DNA from: Acanthamoeba sp. SK_2022b
Taxonomy: Eukaryota > Discosea > Longamoebia > Acanthamoebidae
DNA length: 64,000 nt
Direction: 5' to 3'
NCBI GenBank assembly: GCA_027943245.1
Contig: JANDJZ010000253.1
Location: 1 to 64,000 of the forward strand
Positions within the stretch are counted from its first letter, which is position 1, and every line of letters begins with the position of its first letter. Positions 11,355 through 22,740 of the stretch are shown here, piece by piece. Position numbers and translations under genes: made by a program. The notes beneath the pieces are model-generated. The model saw only the letters and a list, made by a program, of their open reading frames with translations. It was not told the origin of the DNA and made no database searches.

Positions 11355-13298
11355 ATGAACAACGTCGGCTACAACAACAACAACAACTACATCAACATTG
11401 GCCCGCCAGACCTCGGGTCGTCTGCTCCTGCGACGGTCGCCTCCGCCCTTACGTCCTCCTTCGGCTTCACCCACCCGCCGGGGTCACCTGCCCACTCCAG
11501 CTCATGCCCCCCATCCGCCGCCCCCTCCTCTCCTGCTCCTGCTTCGGCACCGGTAGGCCCTCTGTCGGCGCCTTCCACGCCTCTCGCCTTGCCTGCGACT
11601 CCCGCGGTGCCCTCACAGCTCGCCCAATCCTCCACAACCGCTCCGAGCGCGTCACCGGCCTCTCCACAGCTTCACCAGAGCAGTAGCAGCCCCATGTCGC
11701 CACCTGGCACTTCGCACAATAGCGGCGGGGGCGGAGGTGAGCCGCTGGATCGATGCAACGTGTTCGTGAAGTATCTGCCACCGGAGATGCGGGACGAGGG
11801 TCTCTACGAGCTCTTCAGTGGTTGCGGTCGCATCACCAGCTGCAAGGTCATGCTCGACCACAAGACCCACTCCAGCCTTGGCTACGGGTACCATGCAGTC
11901 ATCGTATCCTTGTAGGGTTGCGTAAAGTGATGTGCTCACCCTGGAGTCGTGCAGGTTCGTGAGGTTTTCGACTCCAGAGGAGGCCTTGAAGGCGATCGAC
12001 CAGATGTCGGGCCATCAAGTGGGCAACAAGACCCTGCTGTGCAAGCTCTCCAACTGCACGCCGGCCCCCGCTCAGGCCCCTTGCAACAACCTCTACGTCA
12101 AGCCACTACTCACCGAGACCACTGAGGGTTTGTCCCTGTCTCCCACACGTAAACACCTTGAACCTGACTTTCTCAACGCATGCAGAGCAATTGAAGAGCC
12201 TGTTCTCTGTGTTTGGCCGGGTGGAGGAGTGCCGCGTGATGATGGACAAACGCACGGGCCGCAGCAGGCAGATCGGATTCGTTCGGTAAGGTCCAACCCG
12301 TGTTGTCCAATCGAGTGGCGAGAGCTGACCCTCCTCCACAACAGTTTCTCGATGCTCCACGAAGCTACGGCCGCACTGAAGCGGATGAACGGCTCCCGCC
12401 TCTCACCAGACTCCTTGCCCTTGATAGGTTAGCTACACCTCCCCCACAATGCACACGCAAGCAAAGCACTGAAACTTGTGGCCGTGTAGTCAAGTATGCC
12501 GAGACAGACTCACAGAAGGCCGCGCGAAGGGCGCGTAAGCTTGCGGCACAGGCCACCGTGCCCATAAGGGCGCCTGTCAACTACTTCCCCTTCCCGCACC
12601 AGGTTGGTCCACTGCTCTCACCCACAGCAAATCACCCACGACTGCAGTTTGGTTGACCAATTCTGTTGGCAGATGGGGATGCCGGGAGCGATCTACCCGC
12701 AGATGGCGATGCCCTACTTTGCGCCTGCAGTGGGCATGGGAGTCCACATGGGCTATACGCCGGCGCTCTCGCCCTACACCGGTCTCTACGCGCCTCCCCC
12801 ACAGCCCACCCTTCATGCACCCCCGCATGTGGCGCATCACGCTGCACTCCCTGCCGCCTACTACCCGCAGGTTAGTCGTTTCCTGTACTGTACCGCCGTT
12901 CCTGGGGAGGTCCGTTGCTAACCTTACCAACTCAAGGCCATACCTCAGCAGAACGCCTACCACGGAGATGGCGGCAACCTGTTCGTGTTCCACCTGCCCT
13001 CCGACATCGACGACGTCCGCCTGGCCCATCTGTTCTCGCCCTTTGGGGAGGTGGAGAGCGTCAAGGTACCCCTATCCAAGCTTGGCTCTTCGCGCGCGTA
13101 TGCGATCTAACGTAGCGGTGGGCTGGGCTGGCGCCACAGGTGATCACCGACAAGACCACAGGAGAGAGCAAGGGGTACGGCTTCGTGAAGTTTTACCGCA
13201 TGGCCGACGCGATGAACGCCATCGCCTACATGAACGGCTACGCGCTGGGCAGCAAGCACCTGAAGGTCACCTTCAAGACACCTGGCATGCGTATGTAA
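11355..13298 (+). CDS. Three-RRM RNA-binding protein (ELAV/CELF-like layout)
   Basis: Probable mRNA-binding regulator of splicing, stability or translation. Exon 1 (11355 on) encodes an Asn-rich start and a long Ser/Pro/Ala low-complexity tail, then RRM1: RNP2 NVFVKYLP and RNP1 region LGYG / FVRF, split by an intron. RRM2 follows: NLYVKPL, EQLKSLFSVFGRVEECRVM, IGFVRF. A Met/Pro/Gly/Tyr-rich linker (MAMPYFAPAVGMGVHMGY) leads to RRM3: NLFVFHLPSDIDDVRLAHLF and SKGYGFVKF, ending TFKTPGMRM. The two adjacent RRMs plus a distant third one near the C-terminus is the ELAV/CELF arrangement, and RRM3 resembles that of CELF/Bruno proteins. Eight or so exons with introns of 50-80 bases. The stop is TAA at 13296-13298. 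The exact ortholog cannot be fixed by eye. Confidence 0.9.
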
Positions 13299-13740
13299 GC
13301 GTCCACCGCGCCTACAGAAGGAGGACACGGCGTAAGGTGCCGAGGCGAGGGCCTGCTGTCTCGGGCCTTACCAGCGTCTTTTGTTCTTCATTGGGCTGGC
13401 CCACGCCCAAGCAAAATGAGTTTGTTTTTAAATGATGACTCGCTCCCTCCTTGGCCGGCGTCTCTCTCGCTGCTCTGCCTTGCCTCTTCCGCTGCTGCCG
13501 AGTGGCACCTCTACGTCGGCGACCTCACAGTCCACTGGGTCATCCAGGGCCACTGGTTCAACTGATGACACGAAGCGTCGTTGTAGGTGAGGTACATAAA
13601 ACGGCCGAGATGAACAACATGGAAGGCGGTTCACCATGAGAGATGCACATACTAAGGGAGAGGAGCAACGTGGCGGTTGAATTGAATTCTCCCTGCCAGC
13701 TTGAGTAGGTAGGTAGGTTAGCGGTACATGACGAAGGTGG
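13299..13740. other. Intergenic, 3' flank of the RRM gene
   Basis: About 440 bases between the stop of the RRM protein and the stop of the next, convergent, minus-strand frame. It probably holds both 3' UTRs. Nothing else is supported here. Confidence 0.5.
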
Positions 13741-14361
13741 TCAAGTAACGAGAAGTTTATCAATTCTTTGTAATCGTGCAATGATTGCAGATATCAAGGC
13801 TGGATGGAACTCATGGATCAGCAGGCGCTGGCCTTGCTTGGCGATGCATTCGTCGGTCGATTGACCCCGTGCGGTACGCTTGCCACGGCCGTGCTGAGCC
13901 TGGAGTGCTTGGCGGGCAGCGACTCTGGCCTCGACCTTGGTCTGGCGGGTCATGTCGCCGTCAAACCTCTTCAGAAGACGCTCGTTCCGCCTCCTGCTCT
14001 TCTCGGGCTTTTGGTTTGCTGGCTGCTTCTGGTCGCAATTGTTGTACTGGTTGCTGGCGGTGATAGCTCCGAAGCCCAGCTGGTCGAGCTGGTCCAGAAA
14101 CTTCTCCTTGTCGTAGTCGTTGCTCTCGTTGGCTTCGTTGGTGTTGGTCTTCTGGCTCTTGTGCAGGTTGGCTTCTGGCGCTTGGCGGTCCAGGCCAAGA
14201 GGGGATGGCAGAGCGAAAAAGCGGTTCTCGTTAGTGGCAACCAGTGTAGAGAGATGTCGATGGCGGGCTGGGAGTTGACTTGCTTGGTGTTCATTCTTGT
14301 TGGTGATAGCTTTTGGGTGATTGATGTTATAGTAACCGCTCCAGTAACGCGTGTCTAGCAA
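13741..14361 (-). CDS. Hypothetical basic, Gln/Asn-rich protein
   Basis: Open frame of 206 codons. The central and C-terminal parts (codons for DYDKEKFLDQLDQLGFG, KPEKSRRRNERLLKRF, KVEARVAARQALQAQHGRGK) use mainly G/C-ending codons, as true exons here do, and the opposite-strand frame looks like its shadow. The first 60 codons are less biased, so the true start may lie in another exon. No signal peptide, membrane segment or known domain is visible. The charged helical character (Lys/Arg/Gln) suggests a nucleic-acid- or protein-binding role, but that is only a guess. Its ATG lies 28 bases beyond the stop of the surface-protein gene on the same strand, so the two may be transcribed through one another. 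Confidence 0.5.
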   Translation of the reverse strand: MLDTRYWSGYYNINHPKAITNKNEHQASQLPARHRHLSTLVATNENRFFALPSPLGLDRQAPEANLHKSQKTNTNEANESNDYDKEKFLDQLDQLGFGAITASNQYNNCDQKQPANQKPEKSRRRNERLLKRFDGDMTRQTKVEARVAARQALQAQHGRGKRTARGQSTDECIAKQGQRLLIHEFHPALISAIIARLQRIDKLLVT

Positions 14362-14389
14362 TTACCAAAGAATGAGAGTGTATGAATTA

Positions 14390-17300
14390 CTAGAGCGCAT
14401 TGCTCTCTTCCTCTACATCAAAGTTTACCACGCCGTGCTGAACGGCCGAGTCCCGCCTCTTGCGGTACCAGATCACCACCAGGCTTGCCCCAATGACCAC
14501 GAGCACGAACGCCACGGCCAAGGGCACTGCCACGGCCACGCCCACGATGAGGCCCGTGTTGGACGACGACGACCCGTCTCCGTCCGACCGTCCCAGCAGG
14601 ACGCCGAGCCCCATGCTCGGGTCGTAGACCACCGACCGGTCGAACGGAGGGAAGCGCAGCTCCAGCACGAAGCCGCTGTCGAAGGCGAGGTCCGCGCTCA
14701 CCAGGGGTAGCTGCTCGCCGTCGACCAGAGCCACGTCGAGCACCTCCACCTGCGCCAGGGTCCGGTACCCGCCCGTGGTAGACCGCTCGAACACGACAAC
14801 GAACGTGGTCATCCCGGCCTGCGGGGTGTTGCTGCGCCTTGACACGTCGCCCGGTCGGCCAACCCCCGAGGCGAGGTCCGACAGACGGTAGCGAAGCGTG
14901 AAGCCAGAGCGTTGGGCCTCCGCCACGGCGGCGCTTGGCGACGAGGCCGACGTGGTGAGGTTGATGGACCACTTGACCGAGCCCGCGCGCACGGTGAAGT
15001 TGGCGCCGGCAAACGACACGGCCTCGGCGTTCGCGTAGTAGGTGTAGGACTGCACCAGGCTCGTCGAATTATCGATCTGCGTGCGGTAGGCGTAGGTCGA
15101 GTTCGTCACAGTAGTGCGCGTCACATTGAGCCCTGTCGTCAAAAATTCTACACTGTCAGCACACTTGCACGAAAGAGAGAGAGAGAGAGAGAGGCCAACA
15201 GAGCGTGTGGTTACCGGCAAGTTCGGTGTCGGTGTCGCCCAGGGTCAAGCCATCGAGGCTCAACTGCGTGCCCACGGTGGCCGTGGAGGAAGCCACGGAG
15301 CCGGAGAGGGACACGGACGGCTTGTCTTTGGCGAACGTGGCGACCGTGTTGAGCAGCACAGGCAACGCGGATGCGACCGGTGAGGGCGAGGCTAGGGCCG
15401 CACAGTCGTCTGGAGTTGTTTTGGGGTGGATTTTAAAAAACAAAATTTCCCACGCCGGCGACTCATATGTGCTGATGTGGCGTGCCTTTCTGGCCGAGAA
15501 GAGTGCTCAATGAGGAGTCGATCTTGGCGGCCATGAACGAGTTGATCTGCGTACAGCACGACGTGGAACTGCCGCACAGGATCGCTGTGGGAGCGATGCG
15601 GGAGTTATTCACTCAAAGATGAACCTTAAAGCGAACGGTGGCCGCCCCACTTACCAACTGCGTTCGACGCCGTCGTATTGACGATCGTGGAGCCCACTTG
15701 GTACCACAAGCCTCCGTGCGAGTAGTCGATACCTGAAATCACCGTAGAGTGATTCGTGTTTGAGCATGAGTTGTTCGGATTGAATGAGTCGTCCAGCGTA
15801 CCGATGGCTGCGTTGCCCACGTTGAGGGTCATGTTGGCCCTCTGCGTCAGCCTGGCGTTCGGACTAGCCAGGACCACGCCTTTTGCTAAGTTGACAATCG
15901 GAGTTAAAACGAGGAAGGGGGATTGGGGGGGGGGGTTGGCGGCGTCTGTCGTGGCAACGGGAGACCAACCTTGACCGTTCGCCAACGTGAAGACGGTCTG
16001 GCCCGACATCGTCCACGATGCCGAGGAGTTCAACTCCACGCCTTGCCACGATGATACACGAGGATCTCATTAGCACGGTCCGCCGTGGACATGGTCACCG
16101 GTCCGGTGAGCAGGACATCGCACGTACCGGTACCGTCGGAGGTGATGGACAACGTGCCATTCTGGAACCACGTTCCTCCCTTTTCCATAAGAACACCTGC
16201 GCAGCGTACGGCGTTGTTAGCAACAAGATAACTGGGAAAACACATCTTATCTCTGATTAGAAAAAAGAAGAGGACAGGCCTGTCTGGAGGAGCCACGACA
16301 GATGAGTAAATGTACCGCTGCCGAGATTGTGCATGTCGAGTGTGACCGATCCTGATTGGATCCACTGGGCAGATGACCCATTGAAGTAGACTCCTGGAAT
16401 GTAGGTGGAAAAAAAATGAATTGAGATTGCCATTCCAGGGCGCGAGCGTGGATGCGCATGGGGAACCTGTGCTCGTCGTCATTACAATCTGCGAATCACC
16501 TATCAGCTGCCACACGGCACCTTCTTGTAGCAGCACTCCTTCCATTGGCCGGAGGACAGTCAGACCGGTGCGTCACACGAAACGCAGGTAGGTAGGTACC
16601 TGTGGAGCCGGGGTTCAGCGCAAGTTGGAGTGATTTACTCACCCACGACCCTCCTCGATGAATGACTCCTGTGAGGTTCAACACATAGTCAGCGACGATG
16701 TGGACTGGTTGGCCGAGGATTATTTTCAGCGGAAACCTATCGAGTTGGCGGTGCCGGTGAACGCGAAGGTGTTGAACTGCCTCCACGAAGCTCCTGGGTT
16801 GAGCTCCACACCTGCAACAAACCAGCCGGGAGTCAGGTGAGGAAAAATTGATGTAGACTCATGCGGGCGGAGAAGGAGACCAACCGGTGCTGGCGGGCCC
16901 TCTGAAGTTCGTGGCGGATTGGGATGTGGAATACCACAATCCCTCGATCACCGCGACGCCTGCGCGCAAGGGAGGAAGGAAATGAGCGCAATCGACCCCC
17001 TCCCACAGGGTTAATGCGAAAGGGAGACATTAAACCAATGGCCGAGAAGCTCAGGTCCATTTCCAAGTAGCCCGAGTGCTCGAGATGCGCGTTGGCGTTG
17101 GCCAAGTACACCCCTGAATTCCAACAGCAAGTGAGCCATTGGCCAGTCTGCCATAGCGAGACTAATATAACGCACCATACACTCCTACTCCGGAAGCGTT
17201 CACAGCGGCATGGGCGGCCAGATTCCAGAACCCAACAGCCGACATGTCGACACCTTTAGGCGGGTGAGCCCCAACGCACTTGGGTCAGTCGCTAGCCAGC

Positions 17301-18449
17301 CTGCGAGAGGTCACGACGCACGCGGCAGACGCACCGGCAATGAGAGTAGCAGGAACGGATTGGTAGCTGTACACGGTGATGTCGCATTCCCCTTGCTGGT
17401 TCCACTCCCCCGAGGAACCGATGAACTTGACACCTGACACCCGCCAGCATCGATCAATAGGAGGTTGTATACCGCTGCAGTTCGATCACTGAAAAGAGCG
17501 AGAGATGAAGAAGAGTGTGACGCACCAGAACCGCCGGCGGCCAAGAGCGAGGCGTCGCTTGCCTGAGACCAGGTCCCGGCCAAGCTGACCAAAGGCTCTG
17601 TCGGAGCGTGTGCATGAGAACCTGTCGCACTGGTCAAGCAGAGGTCGGCATGCAAAGTATACCTCCGGTGTCGCTGCTCGAGTTAGAGGACAACTGGACG
17701 CTTCCTTCTTGCGCCCATAAGCCGTCTACCTTGATCACTGCAGAGTTCTCACTTGCACCAGTGAGAATTACGAGCACCTTCCACGAGATTTGGGAGAAGA
17801 ACATGAAAGTGACGATGATGTGAGGCAGACAGAAGCACCGGGAGTATTCATGGGGTAGTTGATCGTGACAGACCCATCTTGGATAAGCGTAGAGGCCGGC
17901 CCTATCTCAATAGCTCCTGCTCCATGACAATATCGTAAGAACACTTGTTTGTAGAACTAACGCTACGTTTGAGAAGCGAAATGAGTGAAAGCGAACCATC
18001 AGTTAGAGCGAGTGCGCCGGTAAGGGTGAGGTTTGCTCCGTTTGTTATGTTAAGCCAAACTCCGGGGGGGCTTTTGGTTACGGCAACAGGGGCGCCTGAG
18101 CCGAATCTGCGATGCCCACTATCTCAATGAACACAACCTCAAGGCTAATGTTTTAGGTAGGGCGAGTACCCAACTATGATGTTGAAACTGATGGTCAAGG
18201 TCAGAGGTTCGGCGTACGTGCCCGCGCTCACCAATACGGTATCACCCGCAGCAGCCATGGCGACGGCTCCGGAGATGGAGGTGAAAGAACAGGCACTAGG
18301 GCATACCGTGTCTGGAAGGAAGAGAGTTTGATGGGTGAGCAGGGCGACACGATAAGACTCCTGTAAAACTCGGAAGTACAAGTGACGGCATAGGAGGAGC
18401 CGCATAAGGCAGCAAGTAGAACTAGCACTCTCACCCACGGGTGACTCAT
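14390..18449 (-). CDS. Type I membrane protein with a parallel beta-helix ectodomain
   Basis: Starts with a clear signal peptide, MSHPWVRVLVLLAALCGSSYA (ATG at 18449-18447). A pectin-lyase-like opening follows (CSFTSISGAVAMAAAGDTVL), then a long series of short exons each encoding one coil of about 25 residues, e.g. GVELNSSASWTMSGQTVF, GVYFNGSSAQWIQSGSVT, GVLLQEGAVWQLIGDSQI, GVELNPGASWRQFNTFAF. After the coils come a globular region (FERSTTGGYRTLAQVEVLDV), a linker, one membrane helix (GVAVAVPLAVAFVLVVIG), a stop-transfer WYRKRR and a short acidic tail ending EEESNAL. Many N-x-S/T sequons fit an extracellular protein. At least 18 exons with introns of about 50-150 bases. Likely a surface adhesin or polysaccharide-binding protein, but no catalytic residues can be assigned. 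Exon number in the middle is approximate. Confidence 0.8.
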
Positions 18450-18671
18450 CAAAACCTGCGTGGGGCTTTAGGCACAAAGACGTATTTTTCGTACAAAGAG
18501 CCCCGAAGAACATAGTGGTCGCCAAAAAAAGCTACACCAATGGCTCGATTGTGTTTTTGATTTCCTGTCAAACAACCCTTTTTTGACGCTGCCGGAGCTC
18601 CGAAGATAGATCAACTCATTAATTATTTTATCATTTGAAATAATACTAACTCCTCTGGACATCTTTGGCCG

Positions 18672-19190
18672 CTAGTGGTGAGCGCCGAACCTCTCCTCCC
18701 TCGCCCAGTGGCTGGCGTTGAAGGCCGCTGCGGGAGGACATACATCAGAGTTGGCGATGGTATTCTGCAATTTGATCAGTCGCTGCACGTTCTCCGCCGG
18801 GCGCGTCCCCTCGTTGACCATGTCCCCTCTCTCCATATGATGTTCTCTTACACCTGCATCGGCTCGCCTCTCGGCTCCACTTCTTGTACCGACTCTGGTA
18901 CTGCATACCTCGCGTTGCACACGTGCGTGACGCCTCGCTAACTGGGTGCGCCATGCAGATCCAGCCAAGGAATCGACGCATTCCGCGCTGTCGTGCGGCC
19001 CTGCACAAGGACCACAAGGACAGGCTGCTCACGTTCGTCGCGCAGTGCAAGCGGCAGACGGGCGACGTGGGATGTCCTGCGTCTACCTCGCCCACGAACT
19101 TGCGGATAAGAGCAACACTTGAAGGTCTGTCGGCGAGTAAAGTAAAGATGAGGTCGACGCATACTCCAGGTAGAACTGACTTTATAAAGA
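18672..19190 (-). other. Coding-like patch between two genes, not assignable
   Basis: Between the surface-protein start (18449) and the PARP stop (19245) lie two minus-strand stretches with exon-like codon use: one encoding RPAENVQRLIKLQNTIANSD (about 18830-18750) and one encoding LIRKFVGEVDAGHPTSPVC (about 19120-19060). The plus strand of the second is also open. They do not join in one obvious frame and no start codon is convincing. Could be a small gene, a broken copy, or exons of an alternative transcript. Confidence 0.3.
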
Positions 19191-19244
19191 AAAAAAATGT
19201 ACACGGAGGAGGCAGCAAACATGTCGTGTCGCAGCAGATCATCT

Positions 19245-19959
19245 TCACTTGGTGCGCACGTAGCGAATGAGGTACTCTGGGTAGCACTGGCGGCGATCGT
19301 ACACGATGTACTCCCTGGAAAGGAACCAATGCTCACGGTCGTTTGCATCGCACTCGCACTCAACACAGAGGATAACGCGCGCACCTGAAGTCGAGAGCAG
19401 CTGCTGGATCCCAGGCGCGCGATTCACCGAGCACCGAGTCGTAGAGTTGACCTGCCCGAGACGCACCGACGACCACCGCCCCATGATGAGAACAGATTGG
19501 CGAGAAGGAGGGTGGTGTGCGGTAAACGGTTACCGTTGTCGCGGTCGGGCGGCCGTCGCAGCGGCTTGTCTTTGTCAGTCGCGGCCAGCCTGGCCAGCCC
19601 GTGACAACCAGTTGGTGAGGAAAGGCGGTGTTGTGGCTGGCGAGAGCGGCGACGCAGCAATAGAGGGGCGCACCTGATCCACGGGGTGCCCAGAGAGACG
19701 CGGCACAGGAACATGCACCGCTCGGCAGTCAGCGTTTGCATGCACGTGCACTGATTGCTGCCTCCGGCATAGACGGCGCCCACTGGTGACGTGTCAAATA
19801 AATAAAAATTGCATTGAGCAAGTATAAACATATTAGCCCTGACGTAATGTGTCATGTGTCTTGGGGGGGGGGGGGCGAGTGAGTGGCTGACCTTGCTGGC
19901 AGTCAGCCGCGTGCGAATATTGCATCGACTTAGAGCTGTCCTCAGCGAAATAGATGCCG

Positions 19960-20022
<63 letters not shown>

Positions 20023-20482
20023 CATGTTATGGCCATGCACGCACGATGAAGGCAAGGTGGCGTACAGCCAAACATGCCGGCAAGGTTCGACACTCGCTGT
20101 ACACAGCCACACGCACACGCCCGTGAGACTCCAGAGCGACCGCGCGCTGAGCGGGGGAGAGGGGCACGTGCGCACCTCATCGAATCCCGATTCGACGATC
20201 TTGTCGACGATGCCGTGCGATAGGCCATGAAAGAGCTGGCACCGCCCATGACGTTCAATTCGCTGGTGGCCAGCAGGAGCAGTATGGAGCCGAGTGGTGG
20301 GAGCGGGGGCGCACGTACGTAGTACTCGTTGGCCTCTACGTCCAACGGTTTCCCCGTCTTTACGCCTTCGATGGGCTCCGGTCGATCGTTGTTGGCGCGC
20401 TTCACCTCCTCACGCCGCAGGAAGTAGTGGCCTGCGTGGTCGTGCTGTCGGTCAACGACACGCACACACACACGCACACACG

Positions 20483-20535
<53 letters not shown>

Positions 20536-21886
20536 ACGCACACGCACACGCACACGCACACGCACACGCACACGCACACGCACACGCACTCGCACTCGCA
20601 CTCGCACTCGCACAAGAAGAAGGCGCACGCGCACACGCAGACGAATGGAGAGGAGGAAAGTGTCACCCCAGAGGTTCGGGTGCTGGAGGCGCTCCAGTCC
20701 GGTGACCTTCACCGACTTGAAGTTGAATCGGGCCCTGTGCAGCTCGCTGATCGTGCTCTGAAGCTGTGCTTGCCCCCCCAGGCCAGCATGAAGAGGGAGA
20801 GAGGAGAAGAGGGGTCAGGTCTGGCCTGTCCAGCTGCAGGAGCCAGGTCAAGCTATCTCCTCTTTCGCTTGTACCAGTCGTTCGACGTAGATCCACTCCT
20901 TGTCTCCCGCCTGCAGCTGGACTCGCTGCGGTTTGTTCAACGGTGTCATCCTACGTTGTTGGATGATCCGACAACACATGCATGAGCGGTTGGGTGTTGG
21001 GTTGGAGAATGGGTGAGAGTTGTCTGAGCCTCACGCCAATGGCAACAGGGCGGAAGTTACCAGTTCTGAGGAAACTGAATGTCCAGCGTGAACACCCTCG
21101 TCTCTGCGTCGCAGAGCATGTAAGCAAACATATTCATCTTCATCGTGTGATCTCTCTCAGATGTGGGGGGGGGGAAGACTGGAGACCATACCCAGCTTGA
21201 GCTTCTTGTTTTCGGTCGTTTCCTGCGGGAGAAAAAGAGGGGGAGGTCAGGCTCGACAGCAAATGAGCGGAGGAGGAGGAAGGGGCGGGGCTCGTACGTC
21301 GGGCTTGCTGTCGAAGAACGAAGCGAGACGCTTCGGGCCCTTCTCGCCGGCGCTCGGCGTAGAGGAGGAGGCGTGGGCCAAGGGGGACACGGCCGTGGCG
21401 GTCGTGGTCGCCACCGTCACCGTCGCCTTCGGTCCGCCGTTCGTTCCGTGTGGCGTCGGCGTAGACGAGGACGAACTCGACGAGCTGCGCGTCGGCTGCG
21501 GCGGCTTCCTGGCGCTCTTCACGAGAGGCGGGAAGGGCTGCTGCTCGATCGAGCTGTCTACAAAGAAGACAATCATTATCATTATTATTGATGATTTATT
21601 ACCAAGGTAATTGATTGTGGAGATGGAGAACTGACATACCTACGATGCGGCCCCACTTCCTGCCGTTCATGATCCAGGTGATCTTGCGCCCGTTGCGCGC
21701 CATGCGGGCCCAGGTGGACTGCTTGGTGGAGTTCTGCTGCATGAAGTTGTAGCCGCCGGCCATGCACGACGAGCAGCCGTTTCCGGCCTTGTTGATTCTC
21801 AACCTGGTCTTCCCATCGCTCAACGTCACGTCGTCGTCGCCCGCGTGGATCGCGAAATGGATCAGCAGCGCGTCTTCCTCTTCCAT
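19245..21886 (-). CDS. Poly(ADP-ribose) polymerase, tankyrase-like catalytic domain
   Basis: Transfers ADP-ribose from NAD+ to proteins. The catalytic domain is C-terminal and split over several exons: STISELHRARFNFKSVKVTG / LERLQHPNLW, HYFLRREEVKRAN, QLFHGLSHGIVDKIVESGFD, GGIYFAEDSSKSMQYSH, CMFLCRVSLG, and the final REYIVYDRRQCYPEYLIRYV. The His of LFHG, the Tyr of GGIYFA and the Glu of SREYIVYD correspond to the H-Y-E triad of polymerising PARPs. GIYFAEDSSKS and YPEYLIRY resemble tankyrase most. The N-terminal part (ATG at 21886) has an unknown Cys-containing module (NGCSSCMAGGYNFMQQNS) and a Ser/Pro/Thr-rich linker. No ankyrin repeats or SAM domain are seen. Introns include long TG/CA repeats (19962-20022, 20458-20605). 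Shares a 140-base upstream gap with the F-box gene. Confidence 0.85.
19962..20022. repeat. (TG)n microsatellite, PARP intron
   Basis: Pure TG run immediately next to the GGIYFAEDSSKS exon, so the splice acceptor on the transcript follows a CA tract. Confidence 0.9.
20458..20605. repeat. Compound AC / ACGCAC repeat, PARP intron
   Basis: AC run, then six-base CACACG units, then CACTCG units. A graded compound array that looks like expansion of successive point variants. Confidence 0.9.
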
Positions 21887-22026
21887 TGTTGTGTGTTCTT
21901 GTGTCGGTGCTTGACGGCTTGAAGTTTAGTTCTTCATTTCTTCGAATATTTTTATGACAAGAAATAAAAAAAAATAGAAAATAGAACAAAAAAGTGTGAA
22001 ATTGGTTGGCGAGCACAAAGAGGAAG
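21887..22026. promoter_or_regulatory. Bidirectional promoter, PARP (-) / F-box protein (+)
   Basis: Only 140 bases separate the two ATGs. The stretch is AT-rich compared with its flanks. Confidence 0.5.
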
Positions 22027-22674
22027 ATGGGAGGGCAGGAATGGAGCTGTGGAGTGTGTACATTCATCAACGCCTCGACGGCCGTTCGCTGCGAGATGTG
22101 CATGACGCCCTCGCCCGTCGACGTTGAACGCGAGGGGGAACAGTCGCGACACTCCAATTCGACCGCAAGCAACCTTACCTATCTCCAACAAGTCCCGAAT
22201 GATGAAGTGGAGGGCTGTGATTCAAAGGCGAGAACAACTATCGACGATCGACCAGCCAACAATCTGTCTTCAGGTAAGAAGCCTTCCGTTTGAAGTTTTT
22301 ATTTGTTTATTTTTCCAACTTTATCCATCTTGCCCATCTCTTCATCTGAGTAGTAGATGTTGAAGTCGAAGGGTCCTCGGTGCTGCGGCTCGACCTCGAC
22401 TTCTTCGTGGCCCTGCCGTCCGAGCTCAACGCCAACATCTTTGGCCTGCTCGGCCTCGAGGACATCGTCAACCTCAGCCTCGCCTGTCGCTGGCTGTGCG
22501 ACGAGATCGCGCGCAACGACTACGTGTGGCGGCAGATGTTCCTCAAGACCTACCGCAAGGAGAAGCGCTTCGTCCTCATGGAGGGCCTCGACAACGGCAT
22601 GGCCCGCACCGGTTGGCGGCGCGCCTTCAGGCTGCAGTTCGACCTCCAGGTGCTCCCAGCCTCGTCCTTATCCA

Positions 22675-22740
<66 letters not shown>

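Noticed and set aside
13804..14358. Plus-strand hydrophobic frame resembling a membrane protein
   Set aside because: The minus strand of the same DNA has better codon use (AAC, AAG, GAG, CAG). The Leu/Val run is its reverse shadow.
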